From Hydractinia symbiolongicarpus (Eukaryota; Cnidaria; Hydrozoa; Anthoathecata; Hydractiniidae), in the NCBI RefSeq assembly GCF_029227915.1, contig NC_079880.1, positions 5,830,001-5,894,000 on the forward strand: DNA of 64,000 nt. The letters run 5' to 3'. Of this stretch, positions 47,906 through 60,056 are shown piece by piece (position 1 is the first letter of the stretch; each line of letters begins with the position of its first letter). The notes under the pieces are model-generated. The model saw nothing but the letters and a program-made list of their open reading frames with translations, did no database searches and was not told the origin of the DNA. A program made the translations under genes and the position numbers.

Positions 47906-49079
47906 GTGGTGAAAATTAATTTCAAATATCGTTTGGGAAATGAGTTTACTCCCTGGGTACTTTCTTTGTATACTTTTGACTATACGGGCGAAGCCCGGGA
48001 TTTACGGGAAATCGCGGGATTTCGTTTGCCGGCGATTAAACCTCTTTTATTAAGCGTCTCATCAAATATGAAAACATTTTTGAAAACTGCAAGTCTCATG
48101 CGTTTTAGTGGTGAAAAGATAATTGAAAAAATCGTTTCGGAAATGAGTTTACTCACAGGGTACTTTCTTTGTATACATTCGACTATACGGGCGAAGCCCG
48201 GGATTTACGGGAAATCGCGGGTTTTCGTTTGCCGGCGATTAAACCTCTTTCATTAAGGTTCTCATCAAAAATGAAAACATTTTTGAAAACTACCAGTCTC
48301 ATGCATTTTAGTGGTGAAAATTAATTTAAAATATCGTTTGGGAAATGACTTTACTCCCTGGGTACTTTCTTTGTATACTTTTGACTATACGGGCCAAGCC
48401 TGGGATTTATGGGAAATCGCGGGTGTTCGTTTGCCGGCGATTAAACAACTTTTATTAAGCGTCTCATCAAAAATGAAAACATTTCTGAAAACTACAAGTC
48501 TCATGCGTTTTAGTGGTGAAAAAATAATTTAAAAATTCGTTCGGGAAATGAGTTTACTCACAGGGTACTTTCTTTGTATACATTCGACTATACGGGCCAA
48601 GCCCGCGATTTACGGGAAATCGCGGGTTTTCGTTTGCCGGCGATTAAACAACTTTCATTAAGCGTCTCATCAAAAATGAAAACATTTCTGAAAACTACAA
48701 GTCTCATGCGTTTTAGTGGTGAAAATTAATTTAAAAAATCGTTCGGGAAATGAGTTTACTCCCTGGGTACTTTCTTTGTATACTTTTGACTATACGGGCC
48801 GAGTCCGGGATTTACGGGAAGTCGCGGGTTTTCGTTTGCCGGCAATTAAACTTCTTTTATTCAGCGTCTCATCAAAAATGAAAACATTTTTAAAAATTAC
48901 AAGTCTTATGGGCTTTAGTGGTGAAATAATAATTTAAAAAATCGTTCGGGAAATGAGTTTACACCCCGGGTACTTTCTTTGTATACCTTTGACTATACGG
49001 GCCGAGTCCGGGATTTACGGGAAATCGCAGGTTTTCGTTTGCCGGCGATTAAACTTCTTTTATTCAGCGTCTCATCAAA

Positions 49080-49282
49080 AATGAAAACATTTTTGAAAAC
49101 TACAAGTCTCATGCGTTTTAGTGGTGAAAAAATAATTTAAAAAATCGTTCGGGAAATGAGTTTACTCCCTGGGTACTTTCTTTGTATACTTTTGACTATA
49201 CGGGCCGAGTCCGGGATTTACGGGAAATCGCAGGTTTTCGTTTGCCGGCGATTAAACTTCTTTTATTCAGCGTCTCATCAAA
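49080..49282 (+). repeat. Extra type B monomer in unit 2
   Basis: Unit 1 goes directly from the GTATACCTTTGAC monomer to one with AAAAATAAAAACTTTTTTG (about 43,811). Unit 2 has one additional ordinary type B monomer between them, the second member of the pair being at about 49,281. The 203-bp gain accounts for the shift in spacing from 5,268 to 5,471 bp downstream. Confidence 0.78.
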
Positions 49283-50100
49283 AATAAAAACTTTTTTGAA
49301 AACTACAAGTCTCATGCGTTTTAGTGGTGAAAAAATAATTTAAAAAATCGTTCGGGAAATGAGTTTACTCCCTGGGTACTTTCTTTGTATACTTTTGACT
49401 ATACGGGCTGAGTCTGGGATTTACGGGAAGTGGCGGGTTTTCGTTTGCCGGCGATTAAACTTCTTTTATTCAGCGTCTCATCAAAAATGAAAATATCTTT
49501 AAATACTACAAGTCTCATGGGCTTTAGTGGTGAAATAATAATTTAAAAAATCGTTCGGGAAATGGGTTTACACCCTGGGTACTTTCTTTGGATACTTTTG
49601 ACTATACGGGCCGACTCAGGATTTACGGGAAATCGCAGGTTTTCGTTTGCCGGCGATTAAACTTCTTTTATTCAGCGTCTCATCAAAAATGAAAACATTT
49701 TTGAAAACTACAAGTCTCATGCGTTTTAGTGGTGAAAATTAATTTCAAATATCGTTTGGGAAATGAGTTTACTCCCTGGGTACTTTCTTTGTATACTTTT
49801 GACTATACGGGCGAAGCCCGGGATTTACGGGAAATCGCGGGATTTCGTTTGCCGGCGATTAAACCTCTTTTATTAAGCGTCTCATCAAATATGAAAACAT
49901 TTTTGAAAACTGCAAGTCTCATGCGTTTTAGTGGTGAAAAGATAATTGAAAAAATCGTTTCGGAAATGAGTTTACTCACAGGGTACTTTCTTTGTATACA
50001 TTCGACTATACGGGCTGAGTCCGGGATTTACGGGAAGTCGCGGGTTTTCGTTTGCCGGCGATTAAACTTCTTTTATTCAGCGTCTCATCAAAAATGAAAA

Positions 50101-51316
50101 TATCTTTAAATACTACAAGTCTCATGGGCTTTAGCGGTGAAATAATAATTTAAAAAATCGTTCGGGAAATGAGTTTACACCCTGGGTACTTTCTTTGTAT
50201 ACTTTTGACTATACGGGCCGACTCGGAATTTACGGGAAATCGCAGGTTTTCGTTTGCCGGCGATTAAACTTCTTTTATTCAGCGTCTCATCAAAAATGAA
50301 AACATTTTTGAAAACTACAAGTCTCATGCGTTTTAGTGTTGAAAAAATAAATTAAAAAATCGTTCTGGAAATGATTTTACTCACAGGGTACTTTCTTTGT
50401 ATACATTCGACTATACGGGCCAAGCCCGGGATTTACGGGAAATCGCGGGTTTTCGTTTGCCGGAGATTAAACCTCTTTCATTAAGCGGCTCATCAAAAAT
50501 GAAAACATTTTTGAAAACTACAAATCTCATGCGTTTTAGTGGTGAAAAAAAAATTTAAAAAATCCTTCGGGAAATGAGTTTACTCCCTGGGTACTTTCTT
50601 TGTATACATTCGACTATACGGGCCAAGCCCGAGATTTACGGGAAATCGCGGGCTTTCGTTTGCCGGCGATTAAACCACTTTTATTAAGCGTCTCATCAAA
50701 AATAAAAACATTTCTGAAAACTACAAGTCTCATGCGTTTTAGTGGTGAAAAGATAATTTAAAAATTCGTTCGGGAAATGAGTTTACTCACAGGGTACTTT
50801 CTTTGTATACATTCGGCTATACGGGCCAAGCCCGGGATTTACGGGAAATCGCGGGTTTTCGTTTGCCGGTGATTAAACAACTTTCATTAAGCGTCTCTTC
50901 AAAAATGAAAACATTTTTAAAAACTACAAGTCTCATGGGATTTAGTGGTGAAATAATAATTTAAAAAATCGTTCGGGAAATGAGTTTACACCCCGGGTAC
51001 TTTCTTTGTATACTTTTGACTATACGGGCCGAGTCCGGGATTTACGGGAAGTCGCGGGTTTTCGTTTGCCAGCGATTAAACTTCTTTTATTCAGCGTCTC
51101 ATCAAAAATGAAAATATCTTTAAATACTACAAGTCTCATGGGCTTTAGTGGTGAAATAATATTTTAAAAAATCGTTCGGGAAATGAGTTTACACCCTGGG
51201 TACTTTCTTTGTATACTTTTGACTATACGGGCCGACTCGGGATTTACGGGAAATCGCAGGTTTTCGTTTGCCGGCGATTAAACTTCTTTTATTCAGCGTC
51301 TCATCAAAAATGAAAA
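50101..51316 (+). repeat. 6-monomer tandem duplication in unit 2, copy 1 (1,216 bp)
   Basis: TATCTTTAAATAC with TTTAGCGGTG (a rare T-to-C change) lies at 50,101 and again at 51,317. The rare GAAATAATATTTTAAAAAATC lies near 51,155 and 52,371. CCGACTCGGAATTTAC and ATTCGGCTATACGGG are also doubled. The true left edge may lie about 50 bp upstream. Confidence 0.9.
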
Positions 51317-52532
51317 TATCTTTAAATACTACAAGTCTCATGGGCTTTAGCGGTGAAATAATAATTTAAAAAATCGTTCGGGAAATGAGTTTACACCCTG
51401 GGTACTTTCTTTGTATACTTTTGACTATACGGGCCGACTCGGAATTTACGGGAAATCGCAGGTTTTCGTTTGCCGGCGATTAAACTTCTTTTATTCAGCG
51501 TCTCATCAAAAATGAAAACATTTTTGAAAACTACAAGTCTCATGCGTTTTAGTGTTGAAAAAATAAATTAAAAAATCGTTCTGGAAATGATTTTACTCAC
51601 AGGGTACTTTCTTTGTATACATTCGACTATACGGGCCAAGCCCGGGATTTACGGGAAATCGCGGGTTTTCGTTTGCCGGAGATTAAACCTCTTTCATTAA
51701 GCGGCTCATCAAAAATGAAAACATTTTTGAAAACTACAAATCTCATGCGTTTTAGTGGTGAAAAAAAAATTTAAAAAATCCTTCGGGAAATGAGTTTACT
51801 CCCTGGGTACTTTCTTTGTATACATTCGACTATACGGGCCAAGCCCGAGATTTACGGGAAATCGCGGGCTTTCGTTTGCCGGCGATTAAACCACTTTTAT
51901 TAAGCGTCTCATCAAAAATAAAAACATTTCTGAAAACTACAAGTCTCATGCGTTTTAGTGGTGAAAAGATAATTTAAAAATTCGTTCGGGAAATGAGTTT
52001 ACTCACAGGGTACTTTCTTTGTATACATTCGGCTATACGGGCCAAGCCCGGGATTTACGGGAAATCGCGGGTTTTCGTTTGCCGGTGATTAAACAACTTT
52101 CATTAAGCGTCTCTTCAAAAATGAAAACATTTTTAAAAACTACAAGTCTCATGGGATTTAGTGGTGAAATAATAATTTAAAAAATCGTTCGGGAAATGAG
52201 TTTACACCCCGGGTACTTTCTTTGTATACTTTTGACTATACGGGCCGAGTCCGGGATTTACGGGAAGTCGCGGGTTTTCGTTTGCCAGCGATTAAACTTC
52301 TTTTATTCAGCGTCTCATCAAAAATGAAAATATCTTTAAATACTACAAGTCTCATGGGCTTTAGTGGTGAAATAATATTTTAAAAAATCGTTCGGGAAAT
52401 GAGTTTACACCCTGGGTACTTTCTTTGTATACTTTTGACTATACGGGCCGACTCGGGATTTACGGGAAATCGCAGGTTTTCGTTTGCCGGCGATTAAACT
52501 TCTTTTATTCAGCGTCTCATCAAAAATGAAAA
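51317..52532 (+). repeat. 6-monomer tandem duplication in unit 2, copy 2
   Basis: This is the partner of 50,101-51,316 and looks identical by eye over nearly its full length. It ends at about 52,530, where GAAAACATTTTTG replaces GAAAATATCTTTAAA. The same 1,216-bp size is seen in region II but with different monomers, so the two expansions are independent. Confidence 0.9.
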
Positions 52533-54592
52533 CATTTTTGAAAACTACAAGTCTTATGCGTTTTAGTGTTGAAAAAATAAATTAAAAAATCGTTCTGGAA
52601 ATGAGTTTACTCACAGGGTACTTTCTTTGTATACATTCGACTATACGGGCCAAGCCCGGGATTTACAGGAAATCGCGGGTTTTCGTTTGCCGGAGATTAA
52701 ACCTCTTTCATTAAGCGGCTCATCAAAAATGAAAACATTTTTGAAAACTACAAGTCTCATGCGTTTTAGTGGTGAAAAAAAAATTTAAAAAATCCTTCGG
52801 GAAATGAGTTTACTCCCTGGGTACTTTCTTTGTATACATTCGACTATACGGGCCAAGCCCGGGACTTACGGGAAATCGCGGGTTTTCGTTTGCCGGCGAA
52901 TAAACCTCTTTTATTAAGCGTCTCATCAAAAATAAAAACATTTCTGAAAACTACAAGTCTCATGCGTTTTAGTGGTGAAAAGATAATTTAAAAATTCGTT
53001 CGGGAAATGAGTTTACTCACAGGGTACTTTCTTTGTATACATTCAACTATACGGGCCAAGCCCGGGATTTACGGGAAATCGCGGGTTTTTGTTTGCCGGT
53101 GATTAAACAACTTTCATTAAGCGTCTCATCAAAAATGAAAACATTTCTGAAAACTACAAGTCTCATGCGTTTTATTGGTGAAAATTAATTTAAAAAATCG
53201 TTCGGGAAATGAGTTTACTCCCTGGGTACTTTCTTTGTATACTTTTGACTATACGGGCCGAGTCCGGGATTTACGGGAAGTCGCGGGTTTTCGTTTGCCG
53301 GCAATTAAACTTCTTTTATTCAGCGTCTCATCAAAAATGAAAACATTTTTAAAAACTACAAGTCTCATGGGATTTAGTGGTGAAATAATAATTTAAAAAA
53401 TCGTTCGGGAAATGAGTTTACACCCCGAGTACTTTCTTTGTATACTTTTGACTATACGGGCCGAGTCCGGGACTTACGGGAAATCGCAGGTTTTCGTTTG
53501 CCGGCGATTAAACTTCTTTTATTCAGCGTCTCATCAAAAATGAAAACATTTTTGAAAACTACAAGTCTCATGCGTTTTAGTGGTGAAAAAATAATTTAAA
53601 AAATCGTTCGGGAAATGAGTTTACTCCCTGGGTACTTTCTTTGTATACATTCGACTATACGGGCCAAGCCCGGGATTTACGGGAAATCGCGGGATTTCGT
53701 TTGCCGGCGATTAAACCTCTTTTATTAAGCGTCTCATCAAAAATGAAAACATTTTTGAAAACTGCAAGTCTCATGGGCTTTAGTGGTGAAAAGGTAATTG
53801 AAAAAATCGTTTCGGAAATGAGTTTACTCACAGGGTACTTTCTTTCTATACGTTCGACTATACGGGCCAAGCACGGGATTTACGGGAAATCGCGGGTTTT
53901 CGTTTGCCGGCGATTAAACCTCTTTCATTAAGCGTCTCATCAAAAATGAAAATATTTTTGAAAACTACAAGTCTCATGCGTTTTAGTGGTGAAAATTAAT
54001 TTAAAATATCGTTTGGGAAATGAGTTTACTTCCTGGGTACTTTCTTTGTATACTTTTGACTATACGGGCGAAGCCCAGAATTTACGGGAAATTGCGGGAT
54101 TTCGTTTGCCGGCAATTAAACTTCTTTTATTCAGCGTCTCATCAAAAATGAAAACATTTTTGAAAACTACAAGTCTCATGCGTTTTAGTGGTGAAAAAAT
54201 AATTTAAAAAATCGTTCGGGAAATGAGTTTACTCCCTGGGTACTTTCTTTGTATACTTTTGACTATACGGGCTGAGTCTGGGATTTACGGGAAGTGGCGG
54301 GTTTTCGTTTGCCGGCGATTAAACTTCTTTTATTCAGCGTCTCATCAAAAATGAAAATATCTTTAAATACTACAAGTCTCATGGGCTTTAGTGGTGAAAT
54401 AATAATTTAAAAAATCGTTCGGGAAATGAGTTTACACCCTGGGTACTTTCTTTGTATACTTTTGACTATACGGGCCGACTCAGGATTTACGGGAAATCGC
54501 AGGTTTTCGTTTGCCGGCGATTAAACTTCTTTTATTCAGCGTCTCATCAAAAATGAAAACATTTTTGAAAACTACAAGTCTCATGCGTTTTA

Positions 54593-57500
54593 GTGGTGAA
54601 AATTAATTTCAAATATCGTTTGGGAAATGAGTTTACTCCCTGGGTACTTTCTTTGTATACTTTTGACTATACGGGCGAAGCCCGGGATTTACGGGAAATC
54701 GCGGGATTTCGTTTGCCGGCGATTAAACCTCTTTTATTAAGCGTCTCATCAAATATGAAAACATTTTTGAAAACTGCAAGTCTCATGCGTTTTAGTGGTG
54801 AAAAGATAATTGAAAAAATCGTTTCGGAAATGAGTTTACTCACAGGGTACTTTCTTTGTATACATTCGACTATACGGGCGAAGCCCGGGATTTACGGGAA
54901 ATCGCGGGTTTTCGTTTGCCGGCGATTAAACCTCTTTCATTAAGGTTCTCATCAAAAATGAAAACATTTTTGAAAACTACCAGTCTCATGCATTTTAGTG
55001 GTGAAAATTAATTTAAAATATCGTTTGGGAAATGACTTTACTCCCTGGGTACTTTCTTTGTATACTTTTGACTATACGGGCCAAGCCTGGGATTTATGGG
55101 AAATCGCGGGTGTTCGTTTGCCGGCGATTAAACAACTTTTATTAAGCGTCTCATCAAAAATGAAAACATTTCTGAAAACTACAAGTCTCATGCGTTTTAG
55201 TGGTGAAAAAATAATTTAAAAATTCGTTCGGGAAATGAGTTTACTCACAGGGTACTTTCTTTGTATACATTCGACTATACGGGCCAAGCCCGCGATTTAC
55301 GGGAAATCGCGGGTTTTCGTTTGCCGGCGATTAAACAACTTTCATTAAGCGTCTCATCAAAAATGAAAACATTTCTGAAAACTACAAGTCTCATGCGTTT
55401 TAGTGGTGAAAATTAATTTAAAAAATCGTTCGGGAAATGAGTTTACTCCCTGGGTACTTTCTTTGTATACTTTTGACTATACGGGCCGAGTCCGGGATTT
55501 ACGGGAAGTCGCGGGTTTTCGTTTGCCGGCAATTAAACTTCTTTTATTCAGCGTCTCATCAAAAATGAAAACATTTTTAAAAATTACAAGTCTTATGGGC
55601 TTTAGTGGTGAAATAATAATTTAAAAAATCGTTCGGGAAATGAGTTTACACCCCGGGTACTTTCTTTGTATACCTTTGACTATACGGGCCGAGTCCGGGA
55701 TTTACGGGAAATCGCAGGTTTTCGTTTGCCGGCGATTAAACTTCTTTTATTCAGCGTCTCATCAAAAATGAAAACATTTTTGAAAACTACAAGTCTCATG
55801 CGTTTTAGTGGTGAAAAAATAATTTAAAAAATCGTTCGGGAAATGAGTTTACTCCCTGGGTACTTTCTTTGTATACTTTTGACTATACGGGCTGAGTCTG
55901 GGATTTACGGGAAGTGGCGGGTTTTCGTTTGCCGGCGATTAAACTTCTTTTATTCAGCGTCTCATCAAAAATGAAAATATCTTTAAATACTACAACTCTC
56001 ATGGGCTTTAGTGGTGAAATAATAATTTAAAAAATCGTTCGGGAAATGGGTTTACACCCTGGGTACTTTCTTTGGATACTTTTGACTATACGGGCCGACT
56101 CAGGATTTACGGGAAATCGCAGGTTTTCGTTTGCCGGCGATTAAACTTCTTTTATTCAGCGTCTCATCAAAAATGAAAACATTTTTGAAAACTACAAGTC
56201 TCATGCGTTTTAGTGGTGAAAATTAATTTCAAATATCGTTTGGGAAATGAGTTTACTCCCTGGGTACTTTCTTTGTATACTTTTGTATATTAAGCGTCTC
56301 ATCAAATATGAAAACATTTTTGAAAACTGCAAGTCTCATGCGTTTTAGTGGTGAAAAGATAATTGAAAAAATCGTTTCGGAAATGAGTTTACTCACAGGG
56401 TACTTTCTTTGTATACATTCGACTATACGGGCGAAGCCCGGGATTTACGGGAAATCGCGGGTTTTCGTTTGCCGGCGATTAAACCTCTTTCATTAAGGTT
56501 CTCATCAAAAATGAAAACATTTTTGAAAACTACCAGTCTCATGCATTTTAGTGGTGAAAATTAATTTAAAATATCGTTTGGGAAATGACTTTACTCCCTG
56601 GGTACTTTCTTTGTATACTTTTGACTATACGGGCCAAGCCTGGGATTTATGGGAAATCGCGGGTGTTCGTTTGCCGGCGATTAAACAACTTTTATTAAGC
56701 GTCTCATCAAAAATGAAAACATTTCTGAAAACTACAAGTCTCATGCGTTTTAGTGGTGAAAAAATAATTTAAAAATTCGTTCTGGAAATGATTTTACTCA
56801 CAGGGTACTTTCTTTGTATACATTCGACTATACGGGCCAAGCCCGGGATTTACGGGAAATCGCGGGTTTCGTTTGCCGGAGATTAAACCTCTTTCATTAA
56901 GCGGCTCATCAAAAATGAAAACATTTTTGAAAACTACAAATCTCATGCGTTTTAGTGGTGAAAAAAAAATTTAACAAATCCTTCGGGAAATGAGTTTACT
57001 CCCTGGGTACTTTCTTTGTATACATTCGACTATACGGGCCAAGCCCGAGATTTACGGGAAATCGCGGGCTTTCGTTTGCCGGCGATTAAACCACTTTTAT
57101 TAAGCGTCTCATCAAAAATAAAAACATTTCTGAAAACTACAAGTCTCATGCGTTTTAGTGGTGAAAAGATAATTTAAAAATTCGTTCGGGAAATGAGTTT
57201 ACTCACAGGGTACTTTCTTTGTATACATTCGACTATACGGGCCAAGCCCGGGATTTACGGGAAATCGCGGGTTTTCGTTTGCCGGTGATTAAACAACTTT
57301 CATTAAGCGTCTCTTCAAAAATGAAAACATTTTTAAAAACTACAAGTCTCATGGGATTTAGTGGTGAAATAATAATTTAAAAAATCGTTCGGGAAATGAG
57401 TTTACACCCCGGGTACTTTCTTTGTATACTTTTGACTATACGGGCAGAGTCCGGGATTTACGGGAAGTCGCGGGTTTTCGTTTGCCAGCGATTAAACTTC

Positions 57501-60056
57501 TTTTATTCAGCGTCTCATCAAAAATGAAAATATCTTTAAATACTACAAGTCTCATGGGCTTTAGTGGTGAAATAATAATTTAAAAAATCGTTCGGGAAAT
57601 GAGTTTACACCCTGGGTACTTTCTTTGTATACCTTTGACTATACGGGCCGACTCGGGATTTACGGGAAATCGCAGGTTTTCGTTTGCCGGCGATTAAACT
57701 TCTTTTATTCAGCGTCTCATCAAAAATGAAAACATTTTTGAAAACTACAAGTCTTATGCGTTTTAGTGTTGAAAAAATAAATTAAAAAATCGTTCTGGAA
57801 ATGAGTTTACTCACAGGGTACTTTCTTTGTATACATTCGACTATACGGGCCAAGCCCGGGATTTACAGGAAATCGCGGGTTTTCGTTTGCCGGAGATTAA
57901 ACCTCTTTCATTAAGCGGCTCATCAAAAATGAAAACATTTTTGAAAACTACAAGTCTCATGCGTTTTAGTGGTGAAAAAAAAATTTAAAAAATCCTTCGG
58001 GAAATGAGTTTACTCCCTGTGTACTTTCTTTGTATACATTCGACTATACGGGCCAAGCCCGGGACTTACGGGAAATCGCGGGTTTTCGTTTGCCGGCGAA
58101 TAAACCACTTTTAGTAAGCGTCTCATCAAAAATAAAAACATTTCTGAAAACTACAAGTCTCATGCGTTTTAGTGGTGAAAAGATAATTTAAAAATTCGTT
58201 CGGGAAATGAGTTTACTCACAGGGTACTTTCTTTGTATACATTCAACTATACGGGCCAAGCCCGGGATTTACGGGAAATCGCGGGTTTTCGTTTGCCGGT
58301 GATTAAACAACTTTCATTAAGCGTCTCATCAAAAATGAAAACATTTCTGAAAACTACAAGTCTCATGCGTTTTATTGGTGAAAATTAATTTAAAAAATCG
58401 TTGGGGAAATGAGTTTACTCCCTGGGTACTTTCTTTGTATACTTTTGACTATACGGGCCGAGTCCGGGATTTACGGGAAGTCGCGGGTTTTCGTTTGCCG
58501 GCAATTAAACTTCTTTTATTCAGCGTCTCATCAAAAATGAAAACATTTTTAAAAACTACAAGTCTCATGGGATTTAGTGGTGAAATAATAATTTAAAAAA
58601 TCGTTCGGGAAATGAGTTTACACCCCGAGTACTTTCTTTGTATACTTTTGACTATACGGGCCGAGTCCGGGACTTACGGGAAATCGCAGGTTTTCGTTTG
58701 CCGGCGATTAAACTTCTTTTATTCAGCGTCTCATCAAAAATGAAAACATTTTTGAAAACTACAAGTCTCATGCGTTTTAGTGGTGAAAAAATAATTTAAA
58801 AAATCGTTCGGGAAATGAGTTTACTCCCTGGGTACTTTCTTTGTATACATTCGACTATACGGGCCAAGCCCGGGATTTACGGGAAATCGCGGGATTTCGT
58901 TTGCCGGCGATTAAACCTCTTTTATTAAGCGTCTCATCAAAAATGAAAACATTTTTGAAAACTGCAAGTCTCATGGGCTTTAGTGGTGAAAAGGTAATTG
59001 AAAAAATCGTTTCGGAAATGAGTTTACTCACAGGGTACTTTCTTTCTATACATTCGACTATACGGGCCAAGCACGGGATTTACGGGAAATCGCGGGTTTT
59101 CGTTTGCCGGCGATTAAACCTCTTTCATTAAGCGTCTCATCAAAAATGAAAATATTTTTGAAAACTACAAGTCTCATGCGTTTTAGTGGTGAAAATTAAT
59201 TTAAAATATCGTTTGGGAAATGAGTTTACTCCCTGGGTACTTTCTTTGTATACTTTTGACTATACGGGCGAAGCCCAGAATTTACGGGAAATTGCGGGAT
59301 TTCGTTTGCCGGCGATTAAACCTCTTTTATTAAGCGTCTCATCAAAAATGAAAACATTTTTGAAAACTGCAAGTCTCATGCGTTTTAGTGGTGAAAAAAT
59401 AATTTAAAAATTCGTTCGGGAAATGAGTTTACTCACAGGGTACTTTCTTTGTATACATTCGACTATACGGGCCAAGCCCGGGATTTACGGGAAATCGCGG
59501 GATTTCGTTTGCCGGCGATTAAACCTCTTTCATTAAGCGTCTCATCAAAAATGAAAACATTTTTGAAAACTACAAATCTCATGCGTTTTAGTGGTGAAAA
59601 TTAATTTAAAATATCGTTTGGGAAATGTGTTTACTCCCTGGGTACTTTCTTTGTATACTTTTGACTATACGGGCCGAGTCCGGGATTTACGGGAAGACGC
59701 GGGTTTTCGTTTGCCGGCAATTAAACTTCTTTCATTCAGCGTCTCATCAAAAATAAAAACATTTTTAAAAACTACAAGTCTCATGCGTTTTAGTGGTGAA
59801 AAAATAATTTAAAAAATCGTTCGGGAAATGAGTTTACTCCCTGGGTACTTTCTTTGTATACTTTTGACTATACGGGCCGAGTCCGGGATTTACGGGAAGT
59901 CGCGGGTTTTCGTTTGCCGGCGATTAAACTTCCTTTATTCAGCGTCTCATCAAAAATGAAAATATTTTTAAATACTACAAGTCTCATGGGCTTTAGTGGT
60001 GAAATAATAATTTAATAAATCGTTTTGGAAATGAGTTTACTCACAGGGTACTTTCT
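54593..60056 (+). repeat. 26-monomer HOR of region IV, unit 3 (period 5,404 bp to unit 4)
   Basis: Monomers at 54,998, 55,403 and 56,551 pair with 60,402, 60,807 and 61,954 (5,403-5,404 bp). Unit 3 has the 67-bp deletion monomer at 56,230, not found in units 1 and 2, and additional monomers at 59.2-60.0 kb relative to unit 2. Private changes include TACAACTCTC near 55,991 and TTTAACAAATCC near 56,971. Confidence 0.84.
56230..56365 (+). repeat. Truncated monomer (136 bp, 67-bp internal deletion), unit 3
   Basis: After GTATACTTTTG the sequence jumps to TATATTAAGCGTCTC. The full-length relatives at 54,593, 49,729 and 44,258 have about 67 more bases here, covering the CGGG cluster, GCCGGC and ATTAAACC. 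The monomer therefore loses the most GC-rich part of the repeat. At the junction, two or three bases (TA or TAT) are not explained by a simple join. Confidence 0.9.

Larger units (their letters stand above)
47906..54592 (+). repeat. 26-monomer HOR of region IV, unit 2, expanded to 33 monomers (6,687 bp)
   Basis: Unit 2 equals unit 1 plus one extra monomer near 49.1-49.3 kb (about 203 bp) and one extra 6-monomer block (1,216 bp). 5,268 + 203 + 1,216 = 6,687, exactly the spacing to unit 3 (47,906 to 54,593). The second TTAATTTCAAATATCG monomer is at 49,729, nine monomers after the first where unit 1 has eight. Confidence 0.86.
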
